64,000 nt of DNA from Locusta migratoria (GCA_026315105.1 CM048750.1:399893502-399957501), one strand, 5' to 3'. Shown: positions 29,924 to 41,963, counted from the first letter of the stretch. The notes: generated from the letters alone by a model not told the origin. Translations and numbers: made by a program.

Positions 29924-29960
29924 ATATAGTCGATCAGCTCAAATTATGCTGACACCGACA
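29924..29960 (+). repeat. 37-bp remnant of the gypsy 3' LTR
   Basis: Matches 26279-26315 over 37 bases with one substitution. It directly follows broken integrase sequence, so an internal deletion removed the end of pol and most of the 3' LTR. Confidence 0.85.
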
Positions 29961-30506
29961 GCACCAATGGTTAATGTCAGCAACTAAGATGACCAATAAA
30001 TGTTTTGTCTTGACAACTTAATTAAAACGAAAATTATATTTTCCACACGAACAAGGGTACATGCAAGAACCTGTCAACCATAGAGCAGGTACAGCATTAA
30101 TTTTTCTGTGAGTGAAACGAGCAGCAATAAAACTTACTCTGTAGCTCGTGAAAAATATTAATGAAATTCTACACTTCATTGTTTATCTGTTGCCAACATA
30201 AGCACTGGAGCCCAGCAGGAAGCGTCGTCAAGTTTTACCAAACTAGGATATATTTTAAGCAGTGAATAGAGCAAACCACTTTTAGGAACATTACCCTTTT
30301 TATTAACGAAGCAAAAACATACTTAACTAAGACACTATATTTCCAAGGAGTATACATAAAAACATAGAGATTTCACAAACAGAAAACTGTGTCACTGTAA
30401 TGAGATAGAGCACAAAGTTACGATTTATTTTTCTTTAACAGTCACCCCTAAATCGAAGTGCTGTGCACAAAACACATTTGAATTTAAAACAAAATAAGAA
30501 AATACG
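29961..30506. other. Unassigned, AT-rich; may hold copia 3' sequence
   Basis: Lies 3' of the copia RNase H on the minus strand, so part could be its untranslated end or LTR, but no LTR boundary was seen. Confidence 0.35.
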
Positions 30507-31530
30507 TTACATACAAAGTCCAATTTTAGAACACATCGTTACATATTTGTATGCTGTTAAAGGCTTTTTAAACATGTCACCAAGTTTATTTGCAGACCAT
30601 ACATATTCCACATTGATGTCCCCATTCTGATATAGTTCCCACACAAAATAACATCGTACTTCGATATGCTTTGAACGTTTTTGGAACTCTGGATTTTTCA
30701 CTAATGTAATGGCGCTCGCACTGTCAATAAACAATACTGGCGTGTGCTTCCTTTCGCTTATCTCCAGCAACAGTCTGTTAAGCCAGACTAATTCCTTGGC
30801 TCCTTCACTTGCAGCAACAAACTTGGCTTCAGTAGTGGATGTCCAGGATACAGCAGTTTCGCCGATCATTGAAATAAATCCACTAGTTGATCGTCTTGTT
30901 TTAATGTTACCAGCAAAGTCAGCATCAGCGTAGGCACAAAGTTTTCCATCTGATGCAGTGTAACAGAGACCTATATCTAAAGTACCATGAAGATACCTGA
31001 AAATGCTTTTTACAGCTTTCCAATCACATGAAGTACGTTTAGCCAGCGATCGAGCAACTTTTGAAACAGCATAAGCGTGATCTGGGCGTGTACAACATTT
31101 CAGATACATTAACGATCCCACAGCCGAACGAAAAGGAACATTTCTCTCAAGATAATTGCTAGATTCACTCTGCAGTTGTGCATGATCACAGGGGGTCTTC
31201 AATGGTTTTCAATTAGCCATGTTAAAACGATGTAAAATCTTCTCAGTGTATGCTCGCTGGAAATAAACAACCAAGACTCTCGTTGTTCTATTTGCATGCC
31301 TAAATATGAGTACAATGCTCCAATTGTTATTTTGAATTCTGACTTTAACCCACAAACGAATTCACCACCTGTTGTGTTGATCCATGAGTCCATCATCAAC
31401 ATAAATAGCAATCAGAAATTTTTCTGTCGCATTTTGTCGAATGTAAATACAAGAATCTGCTGCAGAACAAGTAAATCCATTTTTATTCATGAATGAGTGA
31501 AACGTATTATTCCAGATGTAACGTTTCTGC
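30507..31530 (-). mobile_element. Ty1/copia pol fragment, RT end and RNase H
   Basis: On the minus strand, an RT piece (about 31530-31400) leads into RNase H (31202-30507). The RT piece has NTFHSFMNKNGFTCS and the dyad as IAIYVDDG, then a frameshift; it continues as KSEFKITIGALYSYLGMQIE. RNase H carries AVGSLMYLKCCTRPDHAYAV, CAYADADFAGNIKTRRSTSG, and STTEAKFVAASEGAKELVWL, ending in a KHIEVRCYFV block. All are copia-type. The dyad is intact, but Gag, protease, integrase and both LTRs are not seen. Frames break at about 31410 and 31200. Confidence 0.9.
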
Positions 31531-32419
31531 TATGTTGCGCACTCAATGCAAAATCCATTACCAACATCACAAACACGAAATATCGGACACCTAAAATAAA
31601 ACTTCACTACCGAATCTGTAAAATATCAGATTTTTGTGTCCAGTTTGAAATATGATTAACACTATTAGTAGAACAACTTTATAAAATAGTACGTTGATTT
31701 AAGCATAACTTTTTTCTCCTTTTACGTAATTTTCAATTTTTTTATCCTTTCGTAAATAATAGCTGCAAACACTAAAAATGCATTACACTTAGTTTCGGAA
31801 ATTGCTGAACCTATAAAGATACTAATTTGACAAAATAACAATATTGCATGTTATAACTATTGCACAACATGATTACATATATACCTTAAGTTTAAATAAA
31901 TTAGGTCAGACCATGTTTTATATATTACTGGATCCTAAATGTAATACTGATCATTTTTCATGCACAAAAATTAATAATCCATTTGGTACTATGAAACTAG
32001 CTTCGAAATAGACAAACCTACAACGACTGTATACAAATCTGTATATATAAAAAATTAGACCGCAAACTGAAATACCTTAAAATTCCATGTCTCAATAATA
32101 GTATGCATACACAATATTGACAAAACAGATATGTGTGCATTTTAAAAACACAAATTGAGTTATTTTAAAATGAGTCAAAACACTAGTCAAAGTCATGACT
32201 TTTATTTTGTGTATACTATTAAATACAAATTTCATAAAACTTGTACATTCATTGAGATAAAGAGTAAATGCCTAAATATAATCTTTTAATATGTGTATTT
32301 TGGCATATTTAAAGTAAAAGAATATTGTTTAGTTGTGAATTACAAAACATTGTCATTAGCCTTATTATGCGGTTATGCTGCAAATATTTGAGTGCAAGCC
32401 ATGCTCTGGCACTCTGGTC
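31531..32419. other. Unassigned, AT-rich
   Basis: No coding frame, tRNA-like block or long repeat was recognised in this very AT-rich stretch. Confidence 0.5.
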
Positions 32420-34415
32420 TAGAGATGGGCGTACTTGGGTTTCACGCCAATCCGAGTTAACCGAGTTAAAATTCTGTCTAACCCGAGTTAACTCAAGTTG
32501 ACTAACCCAAGTAAGGACAAAAATGTATGTTAACAGCCAGTTTCATTCGCCTTTCAGTCAACCAAATGGATCTGATCTGCAGAAACATCTATACAGCATT
32601 CTATAGAATTGATGAGAGGAAAAAAAACTTTCGTTTGCTTTTTGCATCATGGTTCATAAATCAGAACGAAATGAATGGATATTTGGGCTATCTGCCGAAT
32701 TTTTACCCATCACATTCATTTGTTGTAATTGCCATGGCAAACCGAAACACACATTGTTTACTTCAATAATTAAAATTTCAGGTTTATACAAAATATTTTT
32801 ACTTAACCATAAGTGTCGTAAGTCAACCAGTCCACCCTGCTTGACACCATCACAGATTTCGGTGGAATTTTAAATGTACATTCGCACCAGTCCTGATGTA
32901 GATAGGTGAAGTAAACATTCGTTGAAACAATAATTGTCACTGGTTTGAATCCATGCCCTACTTTGCACAGAGCAAGCATGAAGAATTTCTGCCGAATTTG
33001 ATTTTTTATATCTCAGGAAATATTAAACTGAAAATTTAAAGTGAAACAAACTTTAAGAGACACATTCATCCTGTAAAATTTAGGAAAATCGCCCAAATAA
33101 ATTGGCACCCAAATTTTGGGTTCACATATGGCAGGGAGACCAATTTGAAAAGTTTTATAGAACATAGTGTGATGCAAAATCAGTTCGAAAATAAAAGAAA
33201 TTATTCATCATTCGAATGTGGTATATTAATGGACCTTTATAATTGGAATTGTATTAGTAGTTTATTACAGGCGAATTTTCACATTCGTTCCAGGGATGTA
33301 ACATCAAAATGCCGAAATTTGAAACTTTTCTGGGTGCAGATTTTTTGGGCTATTTTGCCTGAAATTTACTTGCTGCATATGGCTTGTAAATTTATTTTCA
33401 TTATTATTGTTAAAAGAAACCATAAACTGTATAAGGTAGTCTTATATAATTTCTTTCAATAAATCATCACTCAACATATAACAGCTCAAATACGTCCAAA
33501 AGTTACGCTCGTTTTGTGCACTGTCACACGTAGGGTCAAACAGGCCAGTATTTATTTGACGAACCAAAAACTGCACTAATGTTTACCGGGAATGTAAGCG
33601 ATTGATTACATAAAATTTCATCGAAATACGTGATGGTCGAGAAGGAAAATATTTCGAAATTAGGCAAGTTGACATGTAATTACCCACAATTATTTGCAGA
33701 AGTGTAACAAAAAAATCTTCGATGGGAACCGTTACCATAAATCGTAAATAAATAACTATATGGATTTCAAATTTGTATTCTGAATAGAATCTTAGTAATG
33801 TGTACCAAAAATATAAAACTGCGTCACCTGCTAGACTACTCGCTTCTTTCATAATAAATTACGAATTGTAGGTTCACCAACTACACTTAAGGAAACAGCT
33901 TACATTTATCAAGAAAGTTAATGCAGTACTTAGCTATCTTTGAGCATATGCTATAAAGCAAATTACATGCAGTATTAAGGGATTTTTGTACTGTGTGGGG
34001 CTCTTAGAACGTAGTTGCAGGGTACAAAGAAACACAGCAGAGGATAGAAATGCAGCACTAACCTGGCTGTAGCAGATGTTGGCACTTTTAGGCTGTGGTC
34101 AGCAAGCCGTTGAAGGTGATCAAGTTGGACTGCTGCTGCATAGCTCATGAATAGTGGGTGTTGTTGCATACACCTTATTGTTAGACGTGAGGGCTCACCA
34201 CAAAAAGGAATCGCATAATGAGTAATACACAAATTCAAAATAAAGTACAAGACTCCAGGAAATTCTAAGAATTGCATTTAATTTATCTTCAGTGATCCAC
34301 AACTAAATTTAAAAAGTATGTACAGGGATAAAGAACGTAATACATACCATTAGTAGGTCCTACAAAAAATCATCTTCACTGATCCACAATTAAATTACAA
34401 AAAACAAAACTAAAT

Positions 34416-34829
34416 TCAATACACTGTGTTAAGGAAAAGTATTTCATCAACTTTTTTGGGTGCCAGGCGGTTCCTTCTATCATTACATAATATACCAGCT
34501 TTGGAAAACAGTCTTTCTGATGGTACCGAAGTCTCCGGAATGCAGAGGTATTTGTGTGCTATTTTGAAGAGCAAAGGAAATGGAGTCTTTTTTTCACTCC
34601 AGAACTGCAGAGGATCCTGTTTTCTGTCTATGTATGGCAATTCTACATACAGTTTTACCATAGAGGCTGCTGAATAGTAAGTACTGGAATTTGACTGTCT
34701 TGTGGTTTCTGAGATTTTCCTGTCCACCATACCCCAAATTTCATCTTCAGTGGAAGATGTAGTAGACTCACAAGAAGAAGAAGATGCAGTAGATGTAGAA
34801 GGTTGGTCACATGAGTTCAACGACTCCAC
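34416..34829 (-). pseudogene. hAT transposase, C-terminal dimerisation domain
   Basis: 138-codon frame with KQDPLQFWSEKKTPFPLLFK, then YLCIPETSVPSERLFSKAG and RRNRLAPKKVDEILFLNTV. This is the conserved hAT C-terminal (hATC) dimerisation block, nearly free of gaps. A Ser/Thr-rich stretch precedes it. It is the most recognisable part of this transposase. Confidence 0.9.
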
Positions 34830-34847
34830 TGATAAGCATTACTTCAG

Positions 34848-35078
34848 TTAATTTATTATCCATATTTGGGCATTGTTTGCATTACTTTCTAACCGAAATG
34901 CTTTTTTCTTAAATCGAGGATCAAGGAAAGTAGCTTTTGTTGCTGTCCTGTTTGTTTTGTACACTCCAAGCCGCTTTTCAACTACATTGGCAAGCACTTT
35001 TTGCATAAATTTACCCATCATTGTCACTGGTGTTTTGTTGTTTATAGTATTTTGCAACCCAAAAACAAGACGGATCAC
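34848..35078 (-). pseudogene. hAT transposase, middle segment
   Basis: The frame contains KFMQKVLANVVEKRLGVYKT and KATFLDPRFKKKAFRL. The LDPRFK block precedes the dimerisation domain in hAT transposases. The joins to both neighbours are frameshifted, and sequence between 35324 and 35079 is badly broken. Confidence 0.75.
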
Positions 35079-35323
35079 TGACTACAGAGACGGATATTTT
35101 TCTGCATATAAAATTACAGTAACTTTCTCATAGAGCCTTAACAGTGCAACTAGATCCTCAGCCAACAACAACCACTCATGTGACTCGAGATTTGGTGGCG
35201 CTGACTACAGTGTTGGAAAAGTCGCAGACAGCGGAACCTTCAGCTTCAACAGGCGCTCCAGCATGTAAAAGGTGCTGTTCCACCGGGTGCGAACGTCTTG
35301 TTTTAATTTCACAACATCAAGAT

Positions 35324-36370
35324 TCATTTGCTTCTGCATTGAAGCCAAAGCATAGGATGACTTTGTGCTGTGCTTAAAATCCGAATCGATTTTTCTAACA
35401 CTTGTAATGTCAATTTATTGTTAACTGTGCTGTCTTCCGAATCAATATTCTCTTTTTCTATGCAGTCTTTAACAGGAAGATTAAGGGTGTGAGCGATACA
35501 GAAATGGTTCCGTTTATTTAAAATCTCGCTCACTGCTTTTGCAATGGAGGCGGCGTTATCCATTACTATAGTAACTATTTTTGCACATATGTTCCACTTA
35601 TCTAGTATTTGCGTGATAGCATTGGCAATATTCTCAGATGTCTGAGTGGCTTGCATTCCTGAAGTAGAAATAACTGTCGAGCGGAATGTTGTCCCTTCTA
35701 TATAATGTGTGGTGACACTTGTGAAGCTTCTGTTGCTGTCTGAAGTCCAAATATCTGATGGCACAGCTACATGCTCAACTTCCTGCAATTTTGTCTTATA
35801 CATCTCAGACTCGACGTTATACTTCTCTTCAATCACTTTTGCCAATTTTTTCCTGGAAGGAAGTTGATAATCTGCATTTAATACACTCGTGTAATTTCGG
35901 AAACCTTCGTTTTCGACCATTTGAAGAGGCGGGTAATCCTTTACTACCATCAGAATTAGGGCGTCATCTCCCGAATTTTGCAAAACCTTTAGCGGCACGG
36001 TTAGACGAGTTTGACGGTGTCGTTTTGCTGGAGGCTCCACAACGTGAACAGATGACGATGCCGGCGGTAGAGACGGCGGTGGTAGCGTCGGCGAGATCGA
36101 GGACGTATTGCTTGCAGACATAGAATTGTTATCCAGCTCTGTGAGTCCACAATACGCAGTGGGGTATTTTTTCTTAATGTGATACATCAATGTGGTCGTG
36201 TTTCCAGAATATTTGTTACAATGTGCACATAATTTGCACATGACGTTTTCATCTGCAGGCTTGTGGAAGAGTTCCCAAACCAAGGAAGTTTTCTTACGTC
36301 CTGGCATTGTACTGCCACACAAATCACGCACAATAAAATTAATGTAATATAGAACACTTAAACGTTCCAC
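35324..36370 (-). pseudogene. hAT transposase, BED finger and catalytic N-terminal half
   Basis: A 348-codon frame. A BED-type zinc finger occupies about residues 30-72 (SLVWELFHKPADENVMCKLC, then YHIKKKYP). A Ser/Pro-rich linker follows. The RNase H-like catalytic start has VAVPSDIWTSDSNRSFTSVT (first acidic residue) and KIVTIVMDNAASIAKAV (second), then a FCIAHTLNL block. BED finger, SDxW and DNA(A) are conserved in ZBED-type hAT transposases. The first Met lies about 20 residues before the MPGRKK that may be the real start (about 36307). The frame ends where the alpha-helical insertion domain should begin. Confidence 0.88.
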
Positions 36371-36480
36371 GATCTCAGGTCACCGAAAGTGACGTCGTGT
36401 TCGCACGAATGTCTGTAGACTTTCAACTCGAATAAGGCGTCCGCCCACTGGACCCAACACCGACAGTTAGAGCCATACTA

Positions 36481-37675
36481 CTGGACTAGAGTACTAACAG
36501 TCAGGGGCAGAGCAGGGCTGGGATTCCCGTGCTTCCGTTGCAGGGCTGTCGTTTGTCCCAAGAAGGGGCAGTCCAAGGAAAGGGACTTGTCATCTGTAAC
36601 CTGTGTGTGTCAGACAACGCTTTACTGACTGCTCCTTTCACCAGCAGTGCGCAGTTTTGCTATTCGTATTAATATGGAATACCTAATTCTTGAAGCCCAA
36701 ACAGTCCCCGTACTGTACGATATCTCTCATGTGGACTGTGTGAAGGAATAAGCTAGAGGAGGACAGAGGAATTACATGACAGTAAATGTCTGTAGTATTT
36801 GTTTTTTTGATTTGATGGGATAGCAGATGACAGAATGGCAACATGCACAATAAAACACTAGACGAACTGGAGATGACATTGTTAAAGATGAAGAGAGCGG
36901 CAGGCATTAATAACAGTACCTCATAATGTAAACAGTTTCAAGGATCCTTTATGTCCATATATGTCATGTCTATTTTTCGTACCTAAGCATATTTCCATGA
37001 AAGACCAGCACGAAGCTTTTCTAATGTCATTAAGGAAAAAAGTGGAATAGAAGAATAAATCATACGTCAGATACCATATAAGTCACTGACAGTGGACATA
37101 ATCATCCTTATATGAGTCAAATAATCACGGAACTGAGGCACTACTTGCGTAAATACTCGTTCTGGACGTAACACGTTATTGTTGTACAAAGGTGCACTTT
37201 AGTCACCTCCACATCTGTCATACTGTAAAATGTGTACAATGGTCACTCTTTCTCTGAACTGTTCGATTTAAATACTATACTTTTGTTACTGAATTGTATA
37301 AACAGAGGGAGTAAAATAATTAATAATGTACTGTAAGCGTATTCGTAATTTTTCTTTAATAGGCATGGGCTCCAGCATGCTACAACCTTTTCTCTATTAC
37401 CTGCATCTGTTTAGTTCTAAACAGGAATCCTTGGTCAGGAACATCCGTAGACAACATTTATTCCTCATGTACTGCTTTTCAAGCAGTGAACGATTTACTA
37501 CTATATAGGATGCCTCAGTGGGTAACGCACTTTTTCATGTCTATAATACCTACATATTATTTACATATACATAATTCGTGATTACCTTCTTGATGTATCT
37601 CAAAGGCACATTATGAATGAAGCTTATTTATATAAACGTGCTACAGTATATACTTGTCATTTTATACATTTCATT
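36481..37675. other. Unassigned, AT-rich
   Basis: No coding family or long repeat was recognised between the hAT element and PLE copy 2. Confidence 0.5.
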
Positions 37676-38330
37676 CCATTCCATGATGGTGGTGGTGGTG
37701 GCGGCTGGTGCAGCAACAGTGTTGAATAATTAAATATGTTCAGTCTCTGTTGCAATATTTTATTATCCAATAACGCGTTTCGCGCTGTTAGCGCATCGTC
37801 AGACTGGAAAAAGACAAATGTTTTGTTACAATTCGTGTACCTGGCGGGCAGCGAATCTAATGTGGCTAAGGTGAGTAAATTTAAAAATTCAGACTTACTT
37901 GGGCGGAGATGGAGCCACAGAGCTATCTATAGCTGAGTAGGAGGAATCTTAACAATTGTTGTCATTGGGCGCCTGCAAAGAGGTAAACGTACAAAGTATG
38001 TAAGGGTTATTTGAACTAGAATGACTAGGGACTAAAGGGGTGTGGTATGGAAATTAATGGAACGCTTTTATATGATAAAACTCACCATAGCAGCAGAGGA
38101 GTCGCTGTCATGGCAGGCCCACATTTACAACTGCTGGTGGTATTTTTAATAACTGCAGAACATATGTGACCGTCAAACAGAGCGGTATGGGCAGAGTTAC
38201 GCCTGTGAGAATGAGCGGCTTGCCAAGCGGTAGCTTGGTATTATTAGAGATATTTGTGACGTGGGGGAATGAATCTTGTGAAATGATACATGTTGGTATG
38301 AAACAAAAATAAATGAATGAAAACGAAATT
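37676..38330 (-). repeat. PLE copy 2 terminal repeat (pseudo-LTR)
   Basis: The reverse complement aligns from the ACATGTATCATTTC block (38309) to the CACCATCATGGAATGG block (37676) with 13976-14755 of copy 1, apart from the SINE there. It lies downstream of the coding region in coding orientation. Splice-like signals GGTGAGTTTTATCA and ACCTCTTTGCAGG are conserved in both copies. Confidence 0.78.
37767..37807 (-). ncRNA. Hammerhead ribozyme-like motif in PLE terminal repeat (copy 2)
   Basis: On the minus strand: CCAGT (37807-37803), CTGACGA (37802-37796), one extra T (37795), GCGC-TAACA-GCGC (37794-37782), GAAA (37781-37778), the self-complementary ACGCGT (37778-37773), a cleavage-site U (37772), and ATTGG (37771-37767) pairing with CCAGT. 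Relative to copy 1, the stem II end is G-C where copy 1 has G-U, and stem III is ACGCGT where copy 1 has ACATGT. Both stem III forms are palindromes, so pairing is preserved by paired changes. Confidence 0.65.
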
Positions 38331-38429
38331 ATTAGAGGCCTGAGGGTGGGGCGGGAGAAAGATGTTGTGAATTGTCAGAAGGGTGGTCATTTTGGAAAAA
38401 GATGGATAACATGATGTAAAAAGTTTGAC

Positions 38430-38880
38430 TTTTTGTGATGAGTTGTTCGTTGAGACTGTGTTCTGGGGACCGTTTTACAAACTTAGTGATTTCTAATTCT
38501 TCAAGAAGTGAGAGTTTTTTACCTTTGGGGGCGATGTGAAGAACTTGTAATTTGTCAAGGGAGGGGGGGGGGGGGCTGAACGTGTTTGCTTCTTTTGAGG
38601 TGCTCGGAAAAGGCCGAATTATTTTTGGCAGCGTCTTTCTTAGTTAAAAGATGTTCTTGGAACCTAGTTTTGAAGGCTCGTCCAGTTTGGCCAATGTATG
38701 ATAAGGGGCACTGCAAACATTGTATTTTGTAGACGCCTGACTGGCTAAAAGAGTCTTTAACTAGCCGTTCACTGTGGTGAAAATGATACTGGATCTTGTC
38801 ATTGATCGTGAAGGCTACTTTTGTGTGGGTGGTTTTAAGAAGTGCGGCCTGTCTGTAAGAGAGATTTCCTATGAATGGTA
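38430..38880 (-). pseudogene. PLE copy 2 GIY-YIG endonuclease
   Basis: In the frame around 38730-38650 the core reads SGVYKIQCLQCPLSYIGQTG, followed by RAFKTRFQEHLLTKK and LKRSKH with a proline run. GVY and YIG are the two catalytic motif parts, the CxxC pair is typical of Penelope endonucleases, and the Arg in TGRAF is the expected conserved one. It would nick target DNA to prime reverse transcription. No ATG opens the frame, as it is the C-terminal part of a fusion with RT. A G tract at about 38560-38574 encodes the prolines and may have caused slippage. Confidence 0.85.
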
Positions 38881-38936
38881 AGGAGACCTATATGAATTCA
38901 GTAGTGATGGTGCTAGGGAGCAGGGAGGTGTTATTT

Positions 38937-39734
38937 TTAGAGTTTTTTCTGCTGTACAATTGGTCCGTTGGTTCTAGCAATGTGCAGCAGGTTAGCTAGT
39001 TCTTGCTCAACTGTTTCACTGTTTGAAGGGAGGTCGCATAAGCGGTCGATCATTGACGAGAAAAAGCTTACTTTATGACTGTACGGCTGACAGGATGTTG
39101 AGTGGATGACAGCGTCACTGGTTGTGGGCTTTCTGTAAATCGCAAATGTGATGTGATTGTTGGATAAAGTGAGAGTTAGGTCCAAGTAGTTGATGGAGCA
39201 ATCGGGTGACATGATGTGATGGGTGAAAATCATTTTTAGATGCAGACTGCAAAATTCGTTCGAAAGGGATGGTACTTCAGCTGTGGCTGGATTAATTATG
39301 ATGAGAATGTCATCCACATATCTACAATAGAAGAGTATTTTCTTGCACATAGAGGAGGCTTGCGTGAAATAACGGTTTTCAAGGGTGTTCACAAATATAT
39401 CAGCTAAAAATCCCGCGAGGCAGTTTCCCATTGCAAGGCCGTCTGTTTGTTTATGAAGGTTGTTATTGAAGGAGAAATAATTGTACGACGTAATGAGGCA
39501 GAGGAGAGAGATGAGCTCGTCGATTTCATCTGGATTTAGTTTACCATATCTGGATAGGTTGTCAAAGATGATGTCTATTGTCTCTTGGGCGGGAACATTG
39601 GTGTATAGATTCTTTATGTCGAGAGAAACCAAACAGGTAGAGGACGGGAACGATTTGCCTTGTAATTGTTGAATTAAAGTTTGTCGGTTGGGAATAGAGT
39701 AGGTAGTTTCGAAGGTGAAAAATTCCTTGAGCAT
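38937..39734 (-). pseudogene. PLE copy 2 reverse transcriptase, palm and thumb
   Basis: A 265-codon open frame with CLVSLDIKNLYTNVPAQETI (palm A), KQTDGLAMGNCLAGFLADIF, and FYCRYVDDILIIINPATAE, where YVDD is intact. It continues with FAIYRKPTTSDAVIHSTSC and a SHKVSFFSSMIDRL block. Those blocks mark Penelope-type RT, which is related to telomerase RT. The fingers N-terminal to LKEFFTFETTY are missing. The frame stops at 38937 before the endonuclease. Confidence 0.9.
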
Positions 39735-39744
39735 TTTAACGTAA

Positions 39745-40806
39745 ATTTAAAAAGACCCATTACATTCATTTCCATGGGTCTCAGAAAGCTCAGGATGAGT
39801 TAAGGGTAAGCTGTACAAATGAAGACATACATCAAGTTTACTCTTCTACGTTTTTGGGCCTCCATATTGACAATAAACTAAACTGGTCTCTCCATATTCT
39901 GGACTTAAGAAAAAAACTCAGCTCTGCATCCTATACCCTTCGTGTTATTGCAGGAACTGCTAATACTGAAGCTATTATGGCTGCTTATTTTGTTTATTTT
40001 AATTCATTGTTGTCGTATGGAATAATATTCTAAGGTAACCAAGCAATGGCAAAAAAAAGGGTTTGTCATTCAGAAAAGGGCAATACGAATTATCAGTGGA
40101 GTTAACAGAAAACACTCCTGCAAAGGTCTTTTTAAAAAACATAAATATTGACATCACAATATATATTATCCCTTCTGTGCTTTTTAATTAAGAAACTCCC
40201 TTTGTACAAAATTAATAGTATTTATCATGATCACAACACAAGATCAAAACATGACTTGCATGTTGACAGACAAAACTTGCGTATTGTGCAAAAGGGTGTT
40301 CACTACTCAAGCATGAAGATATTTAATGCACTACCGTCAGACATAAATAATCTCACCAGTGTAACACCACAGTTAAAGACTAAGTTGAAAGAATATCTGC
40401 TGGAAAACTGTTTCTATTCACTTGATGAATCTTGTAATGGAAATGCCTCTACATTGTAATTAATATGATAAAAATCTGTAAGATTTACCATAAGGACTTA
40501 CGCCAGCCCGGTTAATTTGCTATGAATAATTTTGTAACTTAATACCAGTACAATTATGTCTTTTAATGTGAAATATTGTAATTTATTTTAATAACTTTGT
40601 GTCCTTGTATGTAATATCTATAAACATGTCATTATATTTATACAAACTTGTAATTATTAACATATGTTGTTTCTGTACATATACGGTAATTCAACAATTG
40701 TACCATTTCTTTGTAAAACCTTGACTCATTCCATAAATGTGCAATTATCTTGCATTATGGGTCAACGGAACACAAATAAATAAATAAATAAAAATAAATA
40801 AATAAG
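39745..40806 (+). mobile_element. Jockey/CR1-superfamily LINE 3' part with (AAAT)n tail
   Basis: From just after PLE copy 2, the plus-strand frame gives THYIHFHGSQKAQDEL, then FLGLHIDNKLNWSLHILDL, then ANTEAIMAAYFVYFNSLLSY with GIIF. After broken sequence an open frame (40148-40456) gives LYKINSIYHDHNTRSKHDLH and LKEYLLENCFYSLDES. This is the RT C-terminal region. The 3' end is a GGAACACAAATAAATAAAT tail (about 40770-40806). It is 5'-truncated after the palm and interrupted by stops. Confidence 0.85.
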
Positions 40807-41963
40807 TTGCTGAACTCAATATTTTACAGGCATCCAGGATGTGGTTTGTCCAGTTCAGTCTGTTGTCAATATGTAACCACCTTGGTTAACAATAAGTCAC
40901 CCATTTCTACTACTATCTGTTCATCTTTAGATGTTCTGTGGAACTGAATGTAGTTAGTTTCAGAGTAATCTAAAGAAAGATCATTAATGTTAAATTAGGT
41001 TATTAGTTTACTTAAAAGTTTATTTGCTGTTACCTTAACTTTATCTGCTTAATTATCAATAATTAACATTGTATTGTCAGAAAAAATGGTGAATCTACAA
41101 TATTCTGTCCAGCTTAGAAGATCATTTACAAAGATAATAAATCGTGGAGGCCCAAAACTGAGCTCTGAGGTACACCACATGTGATGGTACAGTCAAAGCC
41201 CTTTTGTTAAGTCATAAAATATGCCAGCCACCATCTGGTTTTTGTTGATGGACTCCAAGCCATTGCCAACATATGAGAATATTTAATCTTCTTTCTGAAA
41301 CCTAAACTGACATCTGACACTGATGCATAACTATACTGACATGCATTAGTTTTCCTAAAACATTTGGAAAACTTGACAGTAGTGATATTGGCCGATAGTT
41401 AGCAGTATTTGTCTTATCACACTTCTTATACAGAGGTACTATAACTACATACTTACGCCTTGCAGGATCTATTCCTCAGTTAATTGATGCATCAAACATG
41501 TGGCAAAGGACTTAAGTTTCATCGCTGCAGTAGCATTTTAACAATTTGTTAGAAATATTGTGAAATCCAATAGAGATTTTACTTTTCAGGGATTTAATAA
41601 CTTTCAATTTCTTGAATAGTGACTGTTGTTACTTTCAGTTGGTGTACTGTGCTCGGTAATTTTGCTTTCAAAAGTTCCATGCCTTGGTTGTTGGAGCCTT
41701 GCAAACCTATTTTTCCTGTTAGTGCTAAGAAATGTTTATTGATTGTACCTGTACTTATTTTTGGGTTACTAATAAGATTACCCTCACTTTTTATTTGGAT
41801 ACTTTCATTACAAACTGCATCTTTCCTATTTCTTATTTACAAAATTCCAAATAGGTTTTACTTTATTGCTCAAGTTATCAATCTCTGTTTTCAAGCACAT
41901 GTTCTTTGCTGCTTGAGTGGTTTTATTCAGAACTTTATTGTAGACTTTATAGTGCCTAATCCT
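40807..41963 (-). mobile_element. Jockey/CR1-superfamily LINE, heavily decayed RT
   Basis: On the minus strand, broken frames give ARRKYVVIVPLYKKCDKTN with TANYRPISLLSSF (about 41470-41370), then a palm region with KAF-equivalent loss, and RFIIFVNDLLSWTEYCRFTI with FSDNTMLII (about 41140-41050). These are the NYRPISLL and palm blocks of LINE RT. No open frame exceeds a few dozen codons. Its 3' side abuts the (AAAT)n tail of the plus-strand LINE. Confidence 0.7.

Larger units (their letters stand above)
25814..29960 (+). mobile_element. Ty3/gypsy LTR retrotransposon (CsRn1-like), with SINE insertions
   Basis: 5' LTR (25814-26315), tRNA-type primer site, Gag (26434-27180), protease (27190-27401), RT-RNase H (27772-28814), two SINEs, then the RNase H end and integrase (29231-29920), and a 37-bp LTR end (29924-29960). 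The Gag end carries CWYHRRFG, typical of the CsRn1 group, which has a Cys-His-Cys-Cys Gag motif. The integrase 3' half and nearly all the 3' LTR are deleted. Several active-site residues are changed, so this copy is dead. Confidence 0.9.
32420..36480 (-). mobile_element. hAT-type DNA transposon, decayed; ends provisional
   Basis: BED-finger transposase sequence runs on the minus strand from 36370 to 34416. The left end is suggested by TAGAGATGGGCGTACTTGGG at 32420, which resembles hAT termini, and by clustered CGAGTTAAC motifs just inside it (32451-32493). The right end is suggested only by proximity (about 36440-36480, GGACCCAACACC). No matched 8-bp target duplication was found. The interior 32520-34410 is non-coding and AT-rich and may be an untranslated region, intron sequence or unrelated insertion. 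Confidence 0.62.
37676..39740 (-). mobile_element. Penelope-like element copy 2, with intact-looking domains
   Basis: Minus-strand order is RT (39734-38937), GIY-YIG endonuclease (about 38880-38430), then a terminal repeat (38330-37676) in the same orientation. The RT dyad and the GIY-YIG motifs are both present. The RT N-terminus is missing: homology with copy 1 stops at about 39740, where a LINE begins. The terminal repeat contains intron-like GTGAGT and TTTGCAG signals and a hammerhead-like motif. A stop and a frame change separate RT from the endonuclease. Confidence 0.9.

Noticed and set aside
25814..29960. Intact LTR pair with TSD
   Set aside because: Only 37 bases of the 3' LTR remain, and the flanking bases ATAT and GCAC do not match.
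35758..36123. 121-codon plus-strand frame
   Set aside because: Antisense to the hAT transposase catalytic region, which has convincing motifs.
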